A stretch of 64,000 nt of DNA from Arthrobotrys musiformis (taxonomy: Eukaryota; Ascomycota; Orbiliomycetes; Orbiliales; Orbiliaceae): the NCBI GenBank assembly GCA_036971715.1, contig JAVHJL010000003.1, positions 2,108,001 through 2,172,000 of the forward strand, written 5' to 3'. Of this stretch, positions 35,639 through 47,761 are shown one piece after another; within the stretch, counting starts at the first letter, position 1, and every line of letters begins with the position of its first letter. The notes beneath the pieces were generated by a model. That model saw only the letters and a list, made by a program, of their open reading frames with translations. It was not told the origin of the DNA and made no database searches. Both the position numbers and the translations under genes were made by a program.

Positions 35639-37449
35639 TTAGTGACCCTTGAATTGATCTTCGGTAACACCGGCACCCATGGCCGCAGTGGAGGATACAC
35701 CGCCTGTTACCATCTTCAATAGGTTATCGACGTAGTTGGCACCAGACCATTTCTGTAATCACAATAATTAGTAAACTATTTTTTTTTTTTGAATTTATGG
35801 AAGGGAAAGCATACCTGATGTGTGACAACTTCAATCTTATTCCTCATCTCAGGCTCCTGCACAAGTTCTCCATAGGCCTTCATTCCGATCTGGCTGTAAG
35901 CCTTGGCGAAAGTATCGGAGATCAAAGCGTTGGTGTGTAATCCGGCAAGAGTGATGAATTGCCAGACGTATCCTAGGCTTCCCAATCGGGAGATATAAGT
36001 CTCCTGCTCCTCAGGCGACATGGCGGTCTTCCAGTTGAAGGATGGGGAAAGGTTGTATGCCAACTTCTGTTCCGGCCAGACGGCGTGGACGCCGGAAGAG
36101 AATTCCTTGGCTTGTGCGTAGTCGGGCTTCTTGGATTCCATCCACAGGAGATCACAGTATGGTGCGTATGCGACGGCACGGTTGACGGCGCATTGAGTGC
36201 CGCCCTGGTAGCGGTAGTAACCTTCACGGGTACGGCTGACTTCCCAGTTGAAGTAGACGTCGAGGCCGGTGAGGCCCTTTGCGATGGTGCGGGCTTCCTG
36301 GTTGGATTTGTGGTGGGCCTTTGCGAGGTATTCCTTGATCAAGGCGGGCTTGTTGGCGAGGGAGGAGGAGTTGATGGCGGCGACAACGGCGTCGTCGAAG
36401 AGTTTGATACCGGCTTCGCGGACCCAGGTGTCCTCGACGGCTTGTAGGGCGTCACCGGACTTTCCAGCACGTTCGGCGGCGGCCATAAGGTCGGCGAGGG
36501 GTTGGAGGTTGGGGTTTGTGGATCCCAAGATGAAGGAGTGGTCTCTTGGGTCAATGGTGGAGGTGATGAGGGTGGCGGCTTCGGAGTCGGTTCTGGCGAC
36601 GGAGATCAAGTCGACGCCCATGATGTCTGCTTGGGCACGGATGGCGACGAGACGATTGCAGTGCTCGGAGATGGGGACGAGGACCTTTCCGGCCATGTGG
36701 CCGCACTTCTTGGTACCTGGGGCTTGATCTTCAATGTGAATTCCGGCAGCGCCTCGCTCGACGAACATCTTGGTGAGCTTCATGATGGCGGTGAGACCAC
36801 CGTGACCGGTATCAGCATCGGCAATGATGGGTCTTAGGTAGTCAACTGCTGGGCCACGCTTGGAGGGTTCGGTGGTCAAGCGCTCCTCACGCTGTTTTCG
36901 GTCGTGGAAGAGCTGGGCCATGAAGAGGTGCTGGACCTTGTTTGGGACGGTGTCCTGGAATCATAGTAAGTATCATATACATATGAATCGCGGTTTCTGT
37001 ATAATTGAAACATACCATGGGGTAATCAGCCAGATCGGGGCTGGGCTCGTGGCTGGTGCTAGCAGTGGACGAGCATTGCCATCCGGAAACATAGACGGTC
37101 TCGAGGTACTTGGCCATCTGGGTGACCATAACGGGGTCCAAACATCCATAGGTGTACGAGGCAGTCCTCTCCTATAAAATCCAATACCAATTAGCCCCTC
37201 GTTTCCCATTCAAAGGGATATCGATCGAGAAGGATAACTCACAGGGAACCTCTTCTCCAAGATCCCCCACAGCTTCTTAGCCTGGACATTGCTGGGATAT
37301 TCGATCTTGATGTTGCCTCTCTTCTGAACGATCTGCTCAGCGGTGTATGGACGCTTGGTGAAGCGGAATCTCGACGATCTCCACCATTGCTTGACAGCCT
37401 CGACCTCGGCGAGGTAAGTAGCCTGTTCGTCCTTAACGTTTATCGACAT
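35639..37449 (-). CDS. icl1: isocitrate lyase
   Basis: Four exons on the minus strand: 37243-37449, 37016-37171, 35815-36954, 35639-35752, all phase 0, giving 538 residues, the normal fungal length. It splits isocitrate into glyoxylate and succinate, the first committed step of the glyoxylate cycle for growth on acetate or fatty acids. Seen are the catalytic KKCGH signature (about residue 200), the metal/substrate region IADADTGHGGLTA, GAAGIHIEDQAP, and the late strand NLSPSFNWK. The C-terminus (DQFKGH) lacks a classical SKL-type peroxisomal signal. The intron after THQ removes a read-through tail. Expected to be induced by C2 carbon sources and repressed by glucose; the promoter is the 1.3 kb to the right. 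Confidence 0.97.
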
Positions 37450-38738
37450 TTTGCTGTGATGTTGATGTTATATATACACACTCTCTTATACACTCACACA
37501 CTGAGTTATAGAAAATAGATAATGAAATGGACAAAAGAGGACGGAAAGTCACGAATATGTATGAATTCGACAAGAAGACTTTTAAATGAAGAAGCTCGTG
37601 AAAACAGAGGGAAGAAGGAAGGTTCACGTTCACAAGACGGGGAAGACTGATGTATATATCCAACTTCGTTTTAAGCTTCCCATCCACACACCCCCATTGC
37701 AATTGTAGTAATGGCATTCCCTCGCCCGCTCGCATGCCACCATTTCGTCACAGCCGAGGGCTAACATGCCTCGATCGAACACCGGCGCGGAGCCATGCAC
37801 AAGACAAGAACGGGACCCAGTACGCTACGACTGGGATAAAAACCATACCCAAAAAAAATATAATACCTTTGACCCGGACCCAAGCCGAGCTAAACCGCTT
37901 GATGGGAGAGCAAGATGCTCACCTAAAACTTGGTGTGTGCGTAGGTTACCGGATATGGCGCTGTATCGAGATAAGATTTCGGTTTAGCGGATGAATCTGT
38001 GGTTGGCTGGCTGCACCTTCTGCACCTCGCGCTCCTTGCAGCACCACTCACAGCTGGCTGGGATGCATGGCATTTGGAGGGGGGGCTCCTGGAAATAGGA
38101 ACAGGGAAGAAACTTTTCATGTGAAGGGGCATATAAAAGAGGATTAGTTCTGGCGATATCGCATTCAGTTCCAACAATAGCTAGCAGCTTACCAGCACCT
38201 GTGGCAAGTTCGTCATTGCCTTGGTGGGACATGTGAATTAACCTGAGCAGAGGTTCCAGGCCATGGCAAAGATATGCCGCACATGGTTAATGTTTGGGCC
38301 AGCCAACACCTCGGCTGAACGGCTTCACCACAAGAAATCGTTTGTCGGCCGCTGCCCGGCTGTGTCAACTGGCGATGCTAAATGCTTGACGTCAAATAGG
38401 ACAGGCGGGAGGTCGTTATCGTGGTTCTCGGAGAATATCGTAACTGACCAGGTATATTGATCTATGTATGTAATATATGTAACCGTATGTAAGGGGGAAA
38501 TATTTTCAACCTCTTCTATTCTTTTTTTCTCGAAAGAGTCAGAAAATGTAATATACAGGCATCGAATTGAAGAAGGAAAAAAAAAGAGCCCATGCGCCTT
38601 TTATCAAAGTGACCCCAAACAGAGAATTAATACAAAGACAATGCAATCGATTCAATCAATCAAACATGAACATGCAAAACACGCTGCAATACGCTGCAAT
38701 GCGATATTAATAACGGCGTAAAGGAACAAGCATCAGCC
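37450..38738. other. spacer: isocitrate lyase promoter region
   Basis: About 1.3 kb between the isocitrate lyase start and the Cdt1 stop. No coding region is recognised; frames at 37650-37994 and 38263-38721 are unsupported. No control site could be assigned with confidence. Confidence 0.45.
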
Positions 38739-40346
38739 TCAGGCCTTCTCCTCCTCGTCAACATACTTCCACCCCTCGACTTTCGCCCTCCCGTTCCGAT
38801 TAAACACGACCCCCACTAGCGGGCTCCCCGTCGAATCCCCCTTCCACTCAACGATCTTGACAAAATCCCCTGCAACCTCATCGGCCAACAGTCTCAAACT
38901 CCTCTCGACATCCTCACTACTAATCGGCTTCTGTAGCGACGTCTTCACGTTCTGGATCACTGTCGCCATGGGGAACGATGTAGTCGACGGAACATGAAGT
39001 TTACTCTTAGCACCCAGCGTAGAAGCGGGCGTGGTAAGCTGTAGTAAAATCGGAATGATAGATTCAAGCCATTGCATCGCCGTACGTCGCTGTAGCACTT
39101 CGGGAGGCGGTGGAGCGGGTGCAGAACTCGCGGCCTGTGCTTTAGCGCGTATACGCTCCAACAACGAAGATTTCCTGTTCGCGACAGACGGCGACGACTG
39201 CCCCGTTGACAATGAAATATTTTCTTTCTTTTTGATGGGGGACGGCGACAGCGACGTCTGCTTTGATAGCGTGAAGTTCTTTAAATCTTGCAGTCTTCTC
39301 TGTCCCCTCGATAACGGCGTCGTCGCTAATCCCTTAGGTTTCGACGGTGTCACGGGAGGGGTTTGAAGTCCTGTCTTCTGCGAAGAGGAAGAAGAAGAGG
39401 TATTTTCGGGCAGAATCTCCGCCAATTCAATACTGGCTAGTAATTTATCCTCGTCCTTCTTTTCCGCCTTCGTCTTTCCCTCCCACCACTTCTCAATCCG
39501 GGCCTTAAACTCCTGTCCCAGGTTCGATGTCTTCCAGTTCACACCATTGACGAGTTCGATGGCATTCCCTCGGTTCTCAACCACAACTAGGCGTATAGTC
39601 CCCCTCGAGAGCGTAACAATCCGCTGTAAATCAACAAGTGTGACATTTGTATTTGCATTCCTGGAGATCTGTGGGAGGTATTCGGACAATATCGCTGGTT
39701 GAGTAGCGTATTCGAGGAGCAGCAGGGAGGTGATGCTGTTGTGGATGGTGATGAGGCGGAGTATTCGTTTCGGGAGAGTTTTAAGATCCTCTTCATCATC
39801 CTCTTCATCCTCTTCTTGTTCGACTGGTTTCGTGGTCTTCGAAGATGTTGTAGGGACAGAGGATGTAGTCCTTCGTTTCGATGGAGTGGGAGTTTGTACC
39901 GGTTCATCGAGTGTCTCATCAATCTTCACCCTCTTGACGACCGGGTCTTCCTCCGTATCTTCAAGCGTACGTTTATTCCTCGTCTTCCGTGGAGTAACCG
40001 GCACTACTTCCTCCTTCTTTGCCTCTTTACTCTCTACAGGCTTCTTGGTAGTAGTACTGGTAGCCGTAGCAGTAACCTCCTCAACCACCGTCTCCTCAAC
40101 AACCTTCTCTTTCTTCTTCTCACTGGCCCTCGTAACCTTTGACGACTTGAAATTTATCCCGGGTGTAGTAGTAGTGGTAGTAGTAGTACTCTTCTTAGCT
40201 ACGGAGTTCTTAAGTGTGGCTTGTGTCGGTGCCTTAAGCGTGGTCTGGCCGCCCTTCAGGATTGTTGCTACACTCTTGGCGGGTTTGGACCCTTTCTTTG
40301 CAGCCGCTGTCGACGTTGCCGTCGAAGACTTCTTCGGTCGGCCCAT
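38739..40346 (-). CDS. DNA replication licensing factor Cdt1
   Basis: Single-exon gene of 535 residues, start at 40346. The N-terminal third is disordered and Lys/Thr-rich (AAKKGSKPAKSVATI, an eight-Thr run, TPRKTRNKR, PVVKRVKI), with basic nuclear signals and several TP sites for CDK. The central part (KRILRLITIHNSITSLLLLE to about IEKWWEGK) looks like the Cdt1 winged-helix domain. The C-terminus begins NRKSSLLERIRAKAQA, followed by LQRRTAMQWLESIIPILLQL and ends with a second winged helix (SSEDVERSLRLLADEV, VVFNRNGRAKVEGW) that would recruit Mcm2-7. This N- and C-domain order fits fungal Cdt1. The N-terminal domain is divergent, so the call rests mainly on the C-terminal part. Confidence 0.78.
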   Translation of the reverse strand: MGRPKKSSTATSTAAAKKGSKPAKSVATILKGGQTTLKAPTQATLKNSVAKKSTTTTTTTTPGINFKSSKVTRASEKKKEKVVEETVVEEVTATATSTTTKKPVESKEAKKEEVVPVTPRKTRNKRTLEDTEEDPVVKRVKIDETLDEPVQTPTPSKRRTTSSVPTTSSKTTKPVEQEEDEEDDEEDLKTLPKRILRLITIHNSITSLLLLEYATQPAILSEYLPQISRNANTNVTLVDLQRIVTLSRGTIRLVVVENRGNAIELVNGVNWKTSNLGQEFKARIEKWWEGKTKAEKKDEDKLLASIELAEILPENTSSSSSSQKTGLQTPPVTPSKPKGLATTPLSRGQRRLQDLKNFTLSKQTSLSPSPIKKKENISLSTGQSSPSVANRKSSLLERIRAKAQAASSAPAPPPPEVLQRRTAMQWLESIIPILLQLTTPASTLGAKSKLHVPSTTSFPMATVIQNVKTSLQKPISSEDVERSLRLLADEVAGDFVKIVEWKGDSTGSPLVGVVFNRNGRAKVEGWKYVDEEEKA

Positions 40347-40979
40347 GGTTCCTTCTACGTTTTGCGGTATACTATAGCAACGATGGGGGCTTTATGGGTT
40401 GCGCGGGTGGAGGTATAAGTGGTCGGGAACTAAGTGATTGGTCGTCGTGGATAGCGGCGGGGTGAACAAGCTGTTGCCAAAACTACAGAGTCGGACAAAA
40501 CTACTCGACAACCAGTAAACTGATGCAAAGATTCTTAGGGGGCAGAAGGTATCTCGGCGGCAAAGTTATTCGTAGGGGACGACGATGGTGGTGGTGTATC
40601 GAGATGAAGCTATTGTAGCTATGGTGATAACTGTGGTTTGGTTGCGAAGAGAGAAGGGAAAGAAGACCTTTTTGGGATCTGTGTTTTGGTGGTTGCATGG
40701 GAAGGCGTGTCAGGGCAACCACGCCTGATTGGGAAAGAAGGTTAATTACATGTCCTCTTTGGGAGTGGTGATTGGGTTTCCACGCGAGCCGTGTTGCAAC
40801 GCTGCAACGCAGAATCTCATGAGCACACACTACTCCTCGACATGTCTACGCTACGTGATTCTACACAGGACAATATTCGCTCGAAACTATTGAAATCGTA
40901 TTCTGCAATGCTAGATACTCCGAACTCATAACAGCCATAGAACAGGACAATATAAAAACAGAAAAGGAAATCATAAAAA
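40347..40979. other. spacer, Cdt1 promoter
   Basis: About 630 nt upstream of the Cdt1 start and downstream of the alpha-xylosidase gene. No gene is recognised. Confidence 0.4.
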
Positions 40980-43289
40980 CTACTTGGTCAAATCAACGAC
41001 CTCGACATCCGCCCCGCTAGCCTTCAAATCAACCCCAACGGTAACAGTCTTGCTAACCTTCTCCACATCACCTGCCTCCACAATCTCAACTTTCCTCTCC
41101 CCTTCCAAAGGTCCATTAACAAGCACCTGCAATCCCTTCAGCACATCCCCATCCGGCGTGTTCAATCCAGGAGTATACGCAACGGCAGCACCAGGCCTCA
41201 CCAAAATCGGCAGGGTATCGAATCCATGTGTCTCAGTATACCAGTTTCCTTCCTCATACGTCTTCTTATGATCGAACCAACTCCTCCACTTCGCACCGGA
41301 CTTATTATCCGTCTTGGGGACGTAGAAGCTAACTTCTCCTTCACGGCTGAATACCGGTGCGACCAGGAGTTCGCTACCGAGCATGTATTGCGTATCCAAT
41401 TGCCAGACATTAGGATCCGTTTCACCGAACTCCACCAACATGGCCCTCATGACTGATGCACCGGTTTCTTTCGCTTCCAAAGCGGTGCGGAGGAGGTATG
41501 GCATTAATTCTAGCTTTCGGTTGACGCTTTCGCGGAGGACTTTGGAGCATTCTTCTGCTTCGCCGGGGTATTCCTTTTCGTCGTAGATCCATGGGACGCG
41601 GTAGGAGGAGGAACCGTGGAGACGGGTATGGCTGCCCAAGCTGCCGAATTGTACCCATCGCTTGTACAATGCCGGTTCGGGCAGACCCTCGAAGCCACCG
41701 ATGTCGTGAGCCCAGAAGGCGAATCCGCTGAGGGTGAGTGATAATCCGCCCCTGAGGGTTTCGGCCATAGCTTCGAAAGTACTTTCGCAATCACCGCCCC
41801 AGTGGACGGGGAATTGTTGACCACCGGTGGTAGCGGAACGGGCGAATAGACAACCTGGCTTTCCGTGCTTCTGCATGGTTTCAAAGACGGTCTTGTTGTA
41901 GATGAATGTGTAGTAATTATGCATTTTCTCGGTATCGCTGTTGTCGAAGTACTTTACGATCCGTGGGTCAAAGGGGATTCTTTCGCCAAAGTCGGTTTTG
42001 AAGGAGTCGATGCCCATGTCCATTAATCGTCTCAGATGGGAGGAATACCATTCGCATGCGGCGGGGTTGGTGAAATCCACCAACGCCATACCGGCTTGCC
42101 ATTCGTCCCATTGCCAGACGGTGGGACGGGGTGTATCGGCCCTCATGACGAAGTATCCGTTCTTCTTACCCTCCGCGAAAAGCGGCGACGCTTGACCGAT
42201 GTACGGGTTGATCCAGACGCAGGTTTTGAACCCCTTGGCTTTAAGGCGGTCGATGTACGCTTTCGGGTCTGGGAAGTTTTCTTCGTCGAATTCGAAGTCG
42301 CACCATTGGTAGGATTTCATCCAGAAGCAGTCGAAGTGGAAGACCGCGAGGGGGATGTTACGTTCTTTGAAGCCGTCGAGGAAGCCGGTGACGGTTTCTT
42401 CGGAGTAAGAGGTTGTGAAGGAGGTCGTCAGCCAGAGGCCGTAACTCCATGCTGGCGGGAGGGATGGACGACCCGTCAGGGCTGTGTATCTGTTCAGGAT
42501 ATCTTTGGGGGTCGGGCCGGCAATGATCATATACTCCAGGCTTTCACCCTTAACGACGATATTGACCCGTGTAGTTCTCTCGGATTGTATCTCCAACATG
42601 ACCTTTCCGGGATTATTGATGAAAACACCATACCCCCTACTGGAGATATAGAATGGAATATTCTTATAAGCGAGTTCAGAGGAAGTACCCCCGTCCTCAT
42701 TCCAAACCTCCACCGTCTGCCCGTTCTTCACAAACGGCCCAAACCGCTCTCCAAGCCCATAAATCTTCTCATTAACAGACACATCCAACTCAAGAAGGAT
42801 ATAAGTATCCTTCTGCGCATAGATGCTATCCGCCCACTTCGTCTTCTCAGTCGTAATATCATTCACAAACGCAATCGACCGGAACGAATGCCCCGTCAAC
42901 CGCCTCCCCTTCCCATCAAAATAATCAAACGCCAAATTATTCGGCGAGGTATTAACATCCAACGTCAACCCGCCGTTCACATACTTCAACTTCTTCCCAA
43001 CCTCGTTTTGAATCGAAATATCGGGTTTGGACGCATTGATCTGGAATTCAGGCCCCAACTCTTCCTCTCCCTGCCAATGCGAGAATTTCACGGCGGTGAC
43101 GCCCTCGTGCGGTGATGTGATTTTTGCGTTCAACGTACCGGCGTTTAGGGTATCCCCGCGGTGTCGGGTGAGTTTTGCGAGGAGCAGGGAGGCGGATGTT
43201 TCGTCTGTGGAGATTACTCGTTCGACGTGGGACATCCAGTTTGGTTGGATGCCGCCGCGGATTTTCCACATTCCCTCTGTGAACTTCAT
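40980..43289 (-). CDS. alpha-xylosidase, GH31 (YicI-like), intracellular
   Basis: Intronless 769-residue glycoside hydrolase family 31 enzyme, start at 43289. It removes terminal alpha-linked xylose from xyloglucan or isoprimeverose oligosaccharides. Residues 1 to about 260 form the N-terminal beta-sandwich with EKIYGLGERFGPF. The barrel follows, with PPAWSYGLWLTTSFTTSYSE, the nucleophile motif SFKTDFGERIP (Asp about 432) and the acid/base motif HWGGDCEST (Asp about 499). Then come the FAFWAHDIGGFEG loop and C-terminal beta domains. There is no signal peptide, so oligosaccharides must be imported first. The domain plan and spacing are those of bacterial YicI-type alpha-xylosidases, and the lack of introns in a genome full of them is worth noting. 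Many minus-frame and plus-frame shadows overlie this gene. Confidence 0.92.
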   Translation of the reverse strand: MKFTEGMWKIRGGIQPNWMSHVERVISTDETSASLLLAKLTRHRGDTLNAGTLNAKITSPHEGVTAVKFSHWQGEEELGPEFQINASKPDISIQNEVGKKLKYVNGGLTLDVNTSPNNLAFDYFDGKGRRLTGHSFRSIAFVNDITTEKTKWADSIYAQKDTYILLELDVSVNEKIYGLGERFGPFVKNGQTVEVWNEDGGTSSELAYKNIPFYISSRGYGVFINNPGKVMLEIQSERTTRVNIVVKGESLEYMIIAGPTPKDILNRYTALTGRPSLPPAWSYGLWLTTSFTTSYSEETVTGFLDGFKERNIPLAVFHFDCFWMKSYQWCDFEFDEENFPDPKAYIDRLKAKGFKTCVWINPYIGQASPLFAEGKKNGYFVMRADTPRPTVWQWDEWQAGMALVDFTNPAACEWYSSHLRRLMDMGIDSFKTDFGERIPFDPRIVKYFDNSDTEKMHNYYTFIYNKTVFETMQKHGKPGCLFARSATTGGQQFPVHWGGDCESTFEAMAETLRGGLSLTLSGFAFWAHDIGGFEGLPEPALYKRWVQFGSLGSHTRLHGSSSYRVPWIYDEKEYPGEAEECSKVLRESVNRKLELMPYLLRTALEAKETGASVMRAMLVEFGETDPNVWQLDTQYMLGSELLVAPVFSREGEVSFYVPKTDNKSGAKWRSWFDHKKTYEEGNWYTETHGFDTLPILVRPGAAVAYTPGLNTPDGDVLKGLQVLVNGPLEGERKVEIVEAGDVEKVSKTVTVGVDLKASGADVEVVDLTK

Positions 43290-44799
43290 TGTGGTTATTT
43301 GAGTCTACAACAGGTACCGGTAGGTTCAATTGGGAGCTATGGATTGGATAGTAGAACGTTCAACGTTTTACTCAAGTTTGGAGAGGAAGTGAGGGGTCGC
43401 AATGATTACAAGGAAATCACGATCGAGCCATGGGAGGTTTATATACGTCAGATAACCATGTAAACTTACAGGGCGTACATGTAAGCTTCCACGCCGGCAT
43501 AACTCGTCCCGAAAAAAAGGAATCGAGAACCATGGGTGAACACCACCGCGAACTATGGATACACCAACGGCAGAACCCTGGAATAGCTACACCACTCCTT
43601 CAAAAAGTCTCCACAATCACGGAGTAGTTAGCTAGTACCGAATGCATAAGGCAAAAGCTATTCGGTTAATTTAAACCTCCCCTCGCTGAATTTAGGCAAA
43701 AAGGGTTCATCCCGCGGGGGTGGTATTTGTAGGTCAATGGTGGGGAATCTTGTTTCTGATCATTGTGCATTGAGTGGCCGTTAGTGGTAAATGCCTTTGG
43801 TACGAAGCTTTGATGTTTTCGCGGGGTGGGATGGGGTGACATGGTGGGGCTAAACGGTTTAGCTTAGCCTAGCTTGTAGCTTCCAACAGCTGGTTTAACC
43901 AGGCATAACGGGGCCGGCATGGGTAGACATCTCCATGCAGGCCGTCTACCGTATGCATCCTTAAGGCTACCAGCCGAAACGAAAACCCATCGTCGAGGCT
44001 AAAAGGGTATGCTTCGATCATGAGATTACCCTCCCTTTCCATGGGTGGCTGCCGCTGCAGGTTTAGTCTTGCTAGCTAGCTCTTTCGGCGAAATACCAAC
44101 CGAAGCGAAACCAGTTTATAAGTGTGGATAACTAAGCTTAGCACGTCGCTCGGAACTCTTCTCGGTCATAGTTTCTCCACAATTCAACCGAAGATGTGGT
44201 ACAAATATGGGAAGAATGGGTCGTTTACGGGGTCGTTGATTCAGATCCAGATTGTGGAACCTGTCAACGGGGAAATAAAACAAGCTTGGGTTCGGTAATA
44301 TTAAATTCATTGAAGTAAATATTTCAAAGTATGTATCGTGTTATTTCTCGAGCTCTGTGATCGATCGGAAATAAGGAAGGTGGGTAAAATGATAATGGGT
44401 ATACTGCTGCCATTCCTGCTTGTGTAAAAATAAAAAAGCATGAAACAACTTCCATATGCCGGATAATAATATAATCCGACTGCAACCGACGTGATGAAAC
44501 GAAACGCAAAGAGGGGCATCGTGACGTTGGGTAGACAAGAAAAAAAGACGAGAGCTCTATCAAAGGAGACCCCCAAAAGCAGTCAACATTACAAAATTAG
44601 TAGGGGGGGAAGAAAATGTATGTCGGTAGTAACGCTGCAAGACCCAACCTTCAACTTTTCCCAGAAGCTCCGATGCATGCATGATTCGCACGAATCAACC
44701 ATAAACCAAAAATAAACGCCGTAAAACACCGAGATAGCGAGAGGAAAGACTTAAAGAAAGAAAAAAAAAAACGAATGATGTCTCCTTCGCTCATGCCGC
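43290..44799. other. 1.5 kb spacer, alpha-xylosidase promoter
   Basis: Promoter region of the alpha-xylosidase gene plus the 3' region of the DysF gene, without recognised genes. Short repeats such as GGTTTAGCTTAGCCTAGCTTG (about 43856) occur. No regulatory site can be assigned. Confidence 0.45.
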
Positions 44800-46729
44800 T
44801 CAATCTGTTGCTTTGCCCTTGCCCTTCTCCTTTGCTGTAACAGACCCGATGTCCGTGTCCCGACTCTCGAGCGTACTCCTATCGCTTTCATCCCGCTCCG
44901 CAAAGTCCCCTCGCGCTTTGCCTGCGATATGCTCTTTCCTTTTATTGATGAAATTGCTTCTGGCCTTCCAAATATTTGCATACTCATAATCTGAGCCGTC
45001 CGGACTAACCGGCCCCTTATGGTGATGATGGTGGCTATTCTCCACCCCCGCATATCCTTGGTGCTGTGCTTTCTTAATATCGCTCCAGAACTCTAGTTTG
45101 CGCACTTCCTCTTCTCCCGCGTCAACTGCCCTTCCTATGCCATCGATGAATCGCTTCTCTTCGTCGTCGTCGTAGTCTTCGGGTTCTTGTTTCGGGAATC
45201 CGTTCTCTAGATTTCGTGATTGCCGTTTGTCATTGGATTTGTTTAGTGTGTCGAGAAGAATTTGTAGTATCTGCCGGCGAGACTGCTGGAATATCATACT
45301 CCTCATAATTTTTGGTATCTGTGTTGGCTCAATTAGCCTATGGCCCTTCTAAAGTAAAGGGATCCCAAAGTATACTCACGTTCTCAGCAAGGTAGATAAC
45401 CTCAGACCCGCCGTGCTGCAAAAAATTGCCTACGGCCTCAACTTTCTCCCGATCCAATCTCGCCATCTTAAAGGCCCTCATCAACGTCGGGATATCTTGT
45501 ATTTCGTACTCCTCGAACTCGCTGTCGTCGGACTCCTGCGTCGCAGTGGGGTATTCCTCCAATTTACTGTTCCTCTCTATACTACGGATGGAACTTGAGT
45601 AGTACCCTGACCGCCGATCCGCATGGCTAGCATTGCGAGAATGTATTGTGAAGTACTCCGGTGTGAGATGGTGGGCGTCGTCGAGGTCCGCCGGTAGCCT
45701 TCGTTGTACGCGCTTTCGGATCCATCGGCGCCTACGTACGAAGCCGTGCCACCATACGGCGTTACCGTGCCATTTGGTACCCCGAAAAGCAAAAGAATAC
45801 TGCCAACCCTCCTCGTCCACATCGCCAGTCATGTCCACCGCAAATGACTTCCACGCCCATATCCACGACGGGTCGGGAACCTGTGCTGTGAATATGTTGA
45901 CGGCGCTCGGGGCGTGCTGGCGGGTCGTCCATGGTGCAGAGTCGACGGGTAGTAGTGATTTCGCAGAAAACATCGGAATCCCGAAAAGGAATGTGCCCCT
46001 CTGGTTTTCGTAGAGTATGTCCAATTCACCGGCATCGTCGACCAATTCCTCCTTTCGTAATTTCCTCCCCACCTTTTTCGCTTTTCTGAACGCTCTGGTA
46101 CCCTTCGATTGAATCTCATCCTTTTTCGTCAATACTGCCGTCGGGAGTCCCTTCACTTTGTCGATTTCCTCTTTGTATCTACGCGAGTCTATCCTTTTGA
46201 TCTTTTTCGAATCCTTGCCGTTGGGACGTTGCGCCCGATCGATCTCCTCATCCGAAGAACTAGTGTCGGAACTATTCGAAGACGACTTCCCCGACGCCTC
46301 GCCGATGGTATTATTATGATCCTGCTTCCATTCCCTATGATACTTCCTCTCCGCCAGATGTTTCCTCAAAGACTCCTTCCGTTTATGCCCCGGCACATAC
46401 GCGGAGGTAGGGCTGTTCCCGCTATTGGCAGAAGCAAAGGTGCCTGTGGTGGTATTGAACGTTCCGACTCGGTCGTTTAACGAGGAGATCGATTGGACCC
46501 TGGAGACGGTGGTTGAGGCGACGGGGCTGTAGTTCTCGCTGCTGAAGTTTGTGGTTGCACGGGAGAGGTTCGGGCCTGGGGGTGTACCCCCGTTGCCGTT
46601 GCTGTGGCCGTTTCCATTTCCGTTTCCGTTTCCAATCGGGAGGGTGTTATCCTTTAGGGTGATGAAGTGATCGTAGGTGTCTGATTCGTGGGTTCGTTGG
46701 GAGTGTAGGGTGAAGCCGCGGACCGACAT
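44800..46729 (-). CDS. DysF (peroxin/dysferlin) domain protein, Mug65-like
   Basis: Two exons (45380-46729, 44800-45318; intron 61 nt, phase 0) code for 622 residues. The N-terminal 170 are disordered, with a coded GNGNGNGNGH repeat and Ser-rich segments. About residues 245-345 form the DysF domain: ENQRGTFLFGIPMFSAKSLL, DPSWIWAWKSFAVDMTGDVD, EEGWQYSFAFRGTKWHG and FVRRRRWIRKRVQRR. The repeated W-x-W and the Arg-rich end are its hallmarks. The C-terminus is helical and charged (DIPTLMRAFKMARLDREKVE, FQQSRRQILQILLDTLN). This matches the S. pombe Mug65/Spo73 group rather than the membrane-spanning Pex23/Pex30 peroxins, since no transmembrane helices are visible. Exact role in filamentous fungi unknown. 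Confidence 0.85.
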
Positions 46730-47761
46730 TTCGGGGGATATACAAGGCTACAAGTACGTTTGGCTTTTGGTATGAGGAGGAGAGAGAAAAAGGCCTCAGC
46801 CCTTTGGGGGGAATGAGATTGATAACAACCCCCGAGGCCTGTATGTGCTTGTATTTAATATTTGTGTGATGGTTTATGTAGTTAAAGGGGATGGGTGGGA
46901 TCGCCAGAAGCCGCCAGCAGATTTGACGAGACGGGAATTATAATTTAAAGAAACCAAGTGAAATTACATAATTGAAGATACCAAGAAAAAACAAAGAAAA
47001 AACAAGGAAGTCAAAAAAGACCAGACATCGAACAGCCACGGGAGGGTTTTCGTAGTCGGAGGACAGGTTGTACTCGTACTACATATGATAAGAAGTATTG
47101 GAGAAAAAAGTACAGGAAAAAGAACCAAGTAAGGGCGCCGATGGCATGGATATGATTTGTTTCTGGGCGGAGAGAAAGGCGGGCGGAATGGCAAATGACG
47201 ACGCTGCACTTTGTCCAACAGGGCAAGACCAACAGCCCGGATCCGCCTGCGAGCCAATCAACGGCTGAAGCCAAGAGGATACTAAGAACATGGAATCCCA
47301 TATCAATGCAAATGAGCGCGAAGGATGGAAACGTTCGAAACTATATAATATATACGCTTAGTGACAAAACGTTCTGCGACAGTAAGGATTTACACAATCG
47401 AATTGAATTACCGGCTCTATGTATATACTTAGCTATATATCCATCGACAATCAAAGTTCAGTAGAAAAGCTAGCTCAATATATTACACATATATACGCCA
47501 CAAAATACTATAATTTACTGGACCTATCAAATTTAACCCGAAGTTGAGATAGGTTCCTCTCGTCTGTGGATATCTGCTTCGATATCGATCCCGTAGGGAA
47601 AGGATCCCCCCAATTACAAATGGCTCGACTATTCAATGCAACCATCAACCTGATAATCGGCCAATGGGCAAAAGCTGTGAGAACGAGGTGGTTGATAGCC
47701 AAGTTTTAATAAATGCATCTAATCTTGATTCGATAGCCGAAAGCCACAAATTATGGGGTAT
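46730..47761. other. spacer left of the accessory block
   Basis: About 1 kb between the DysF gene start and the stop of the TPR-CHAT gene. No recognised coding or RNA feature. Confidence 0.45.

Noticed and set aside
42036..43115. Long plus-strand open frame (359 codons) opposite the alpha-xylosidase gene
   Set aside because: It is the antisense shadow of a GC-biased coding sequence; no start context, domain or codon pattern of its own.
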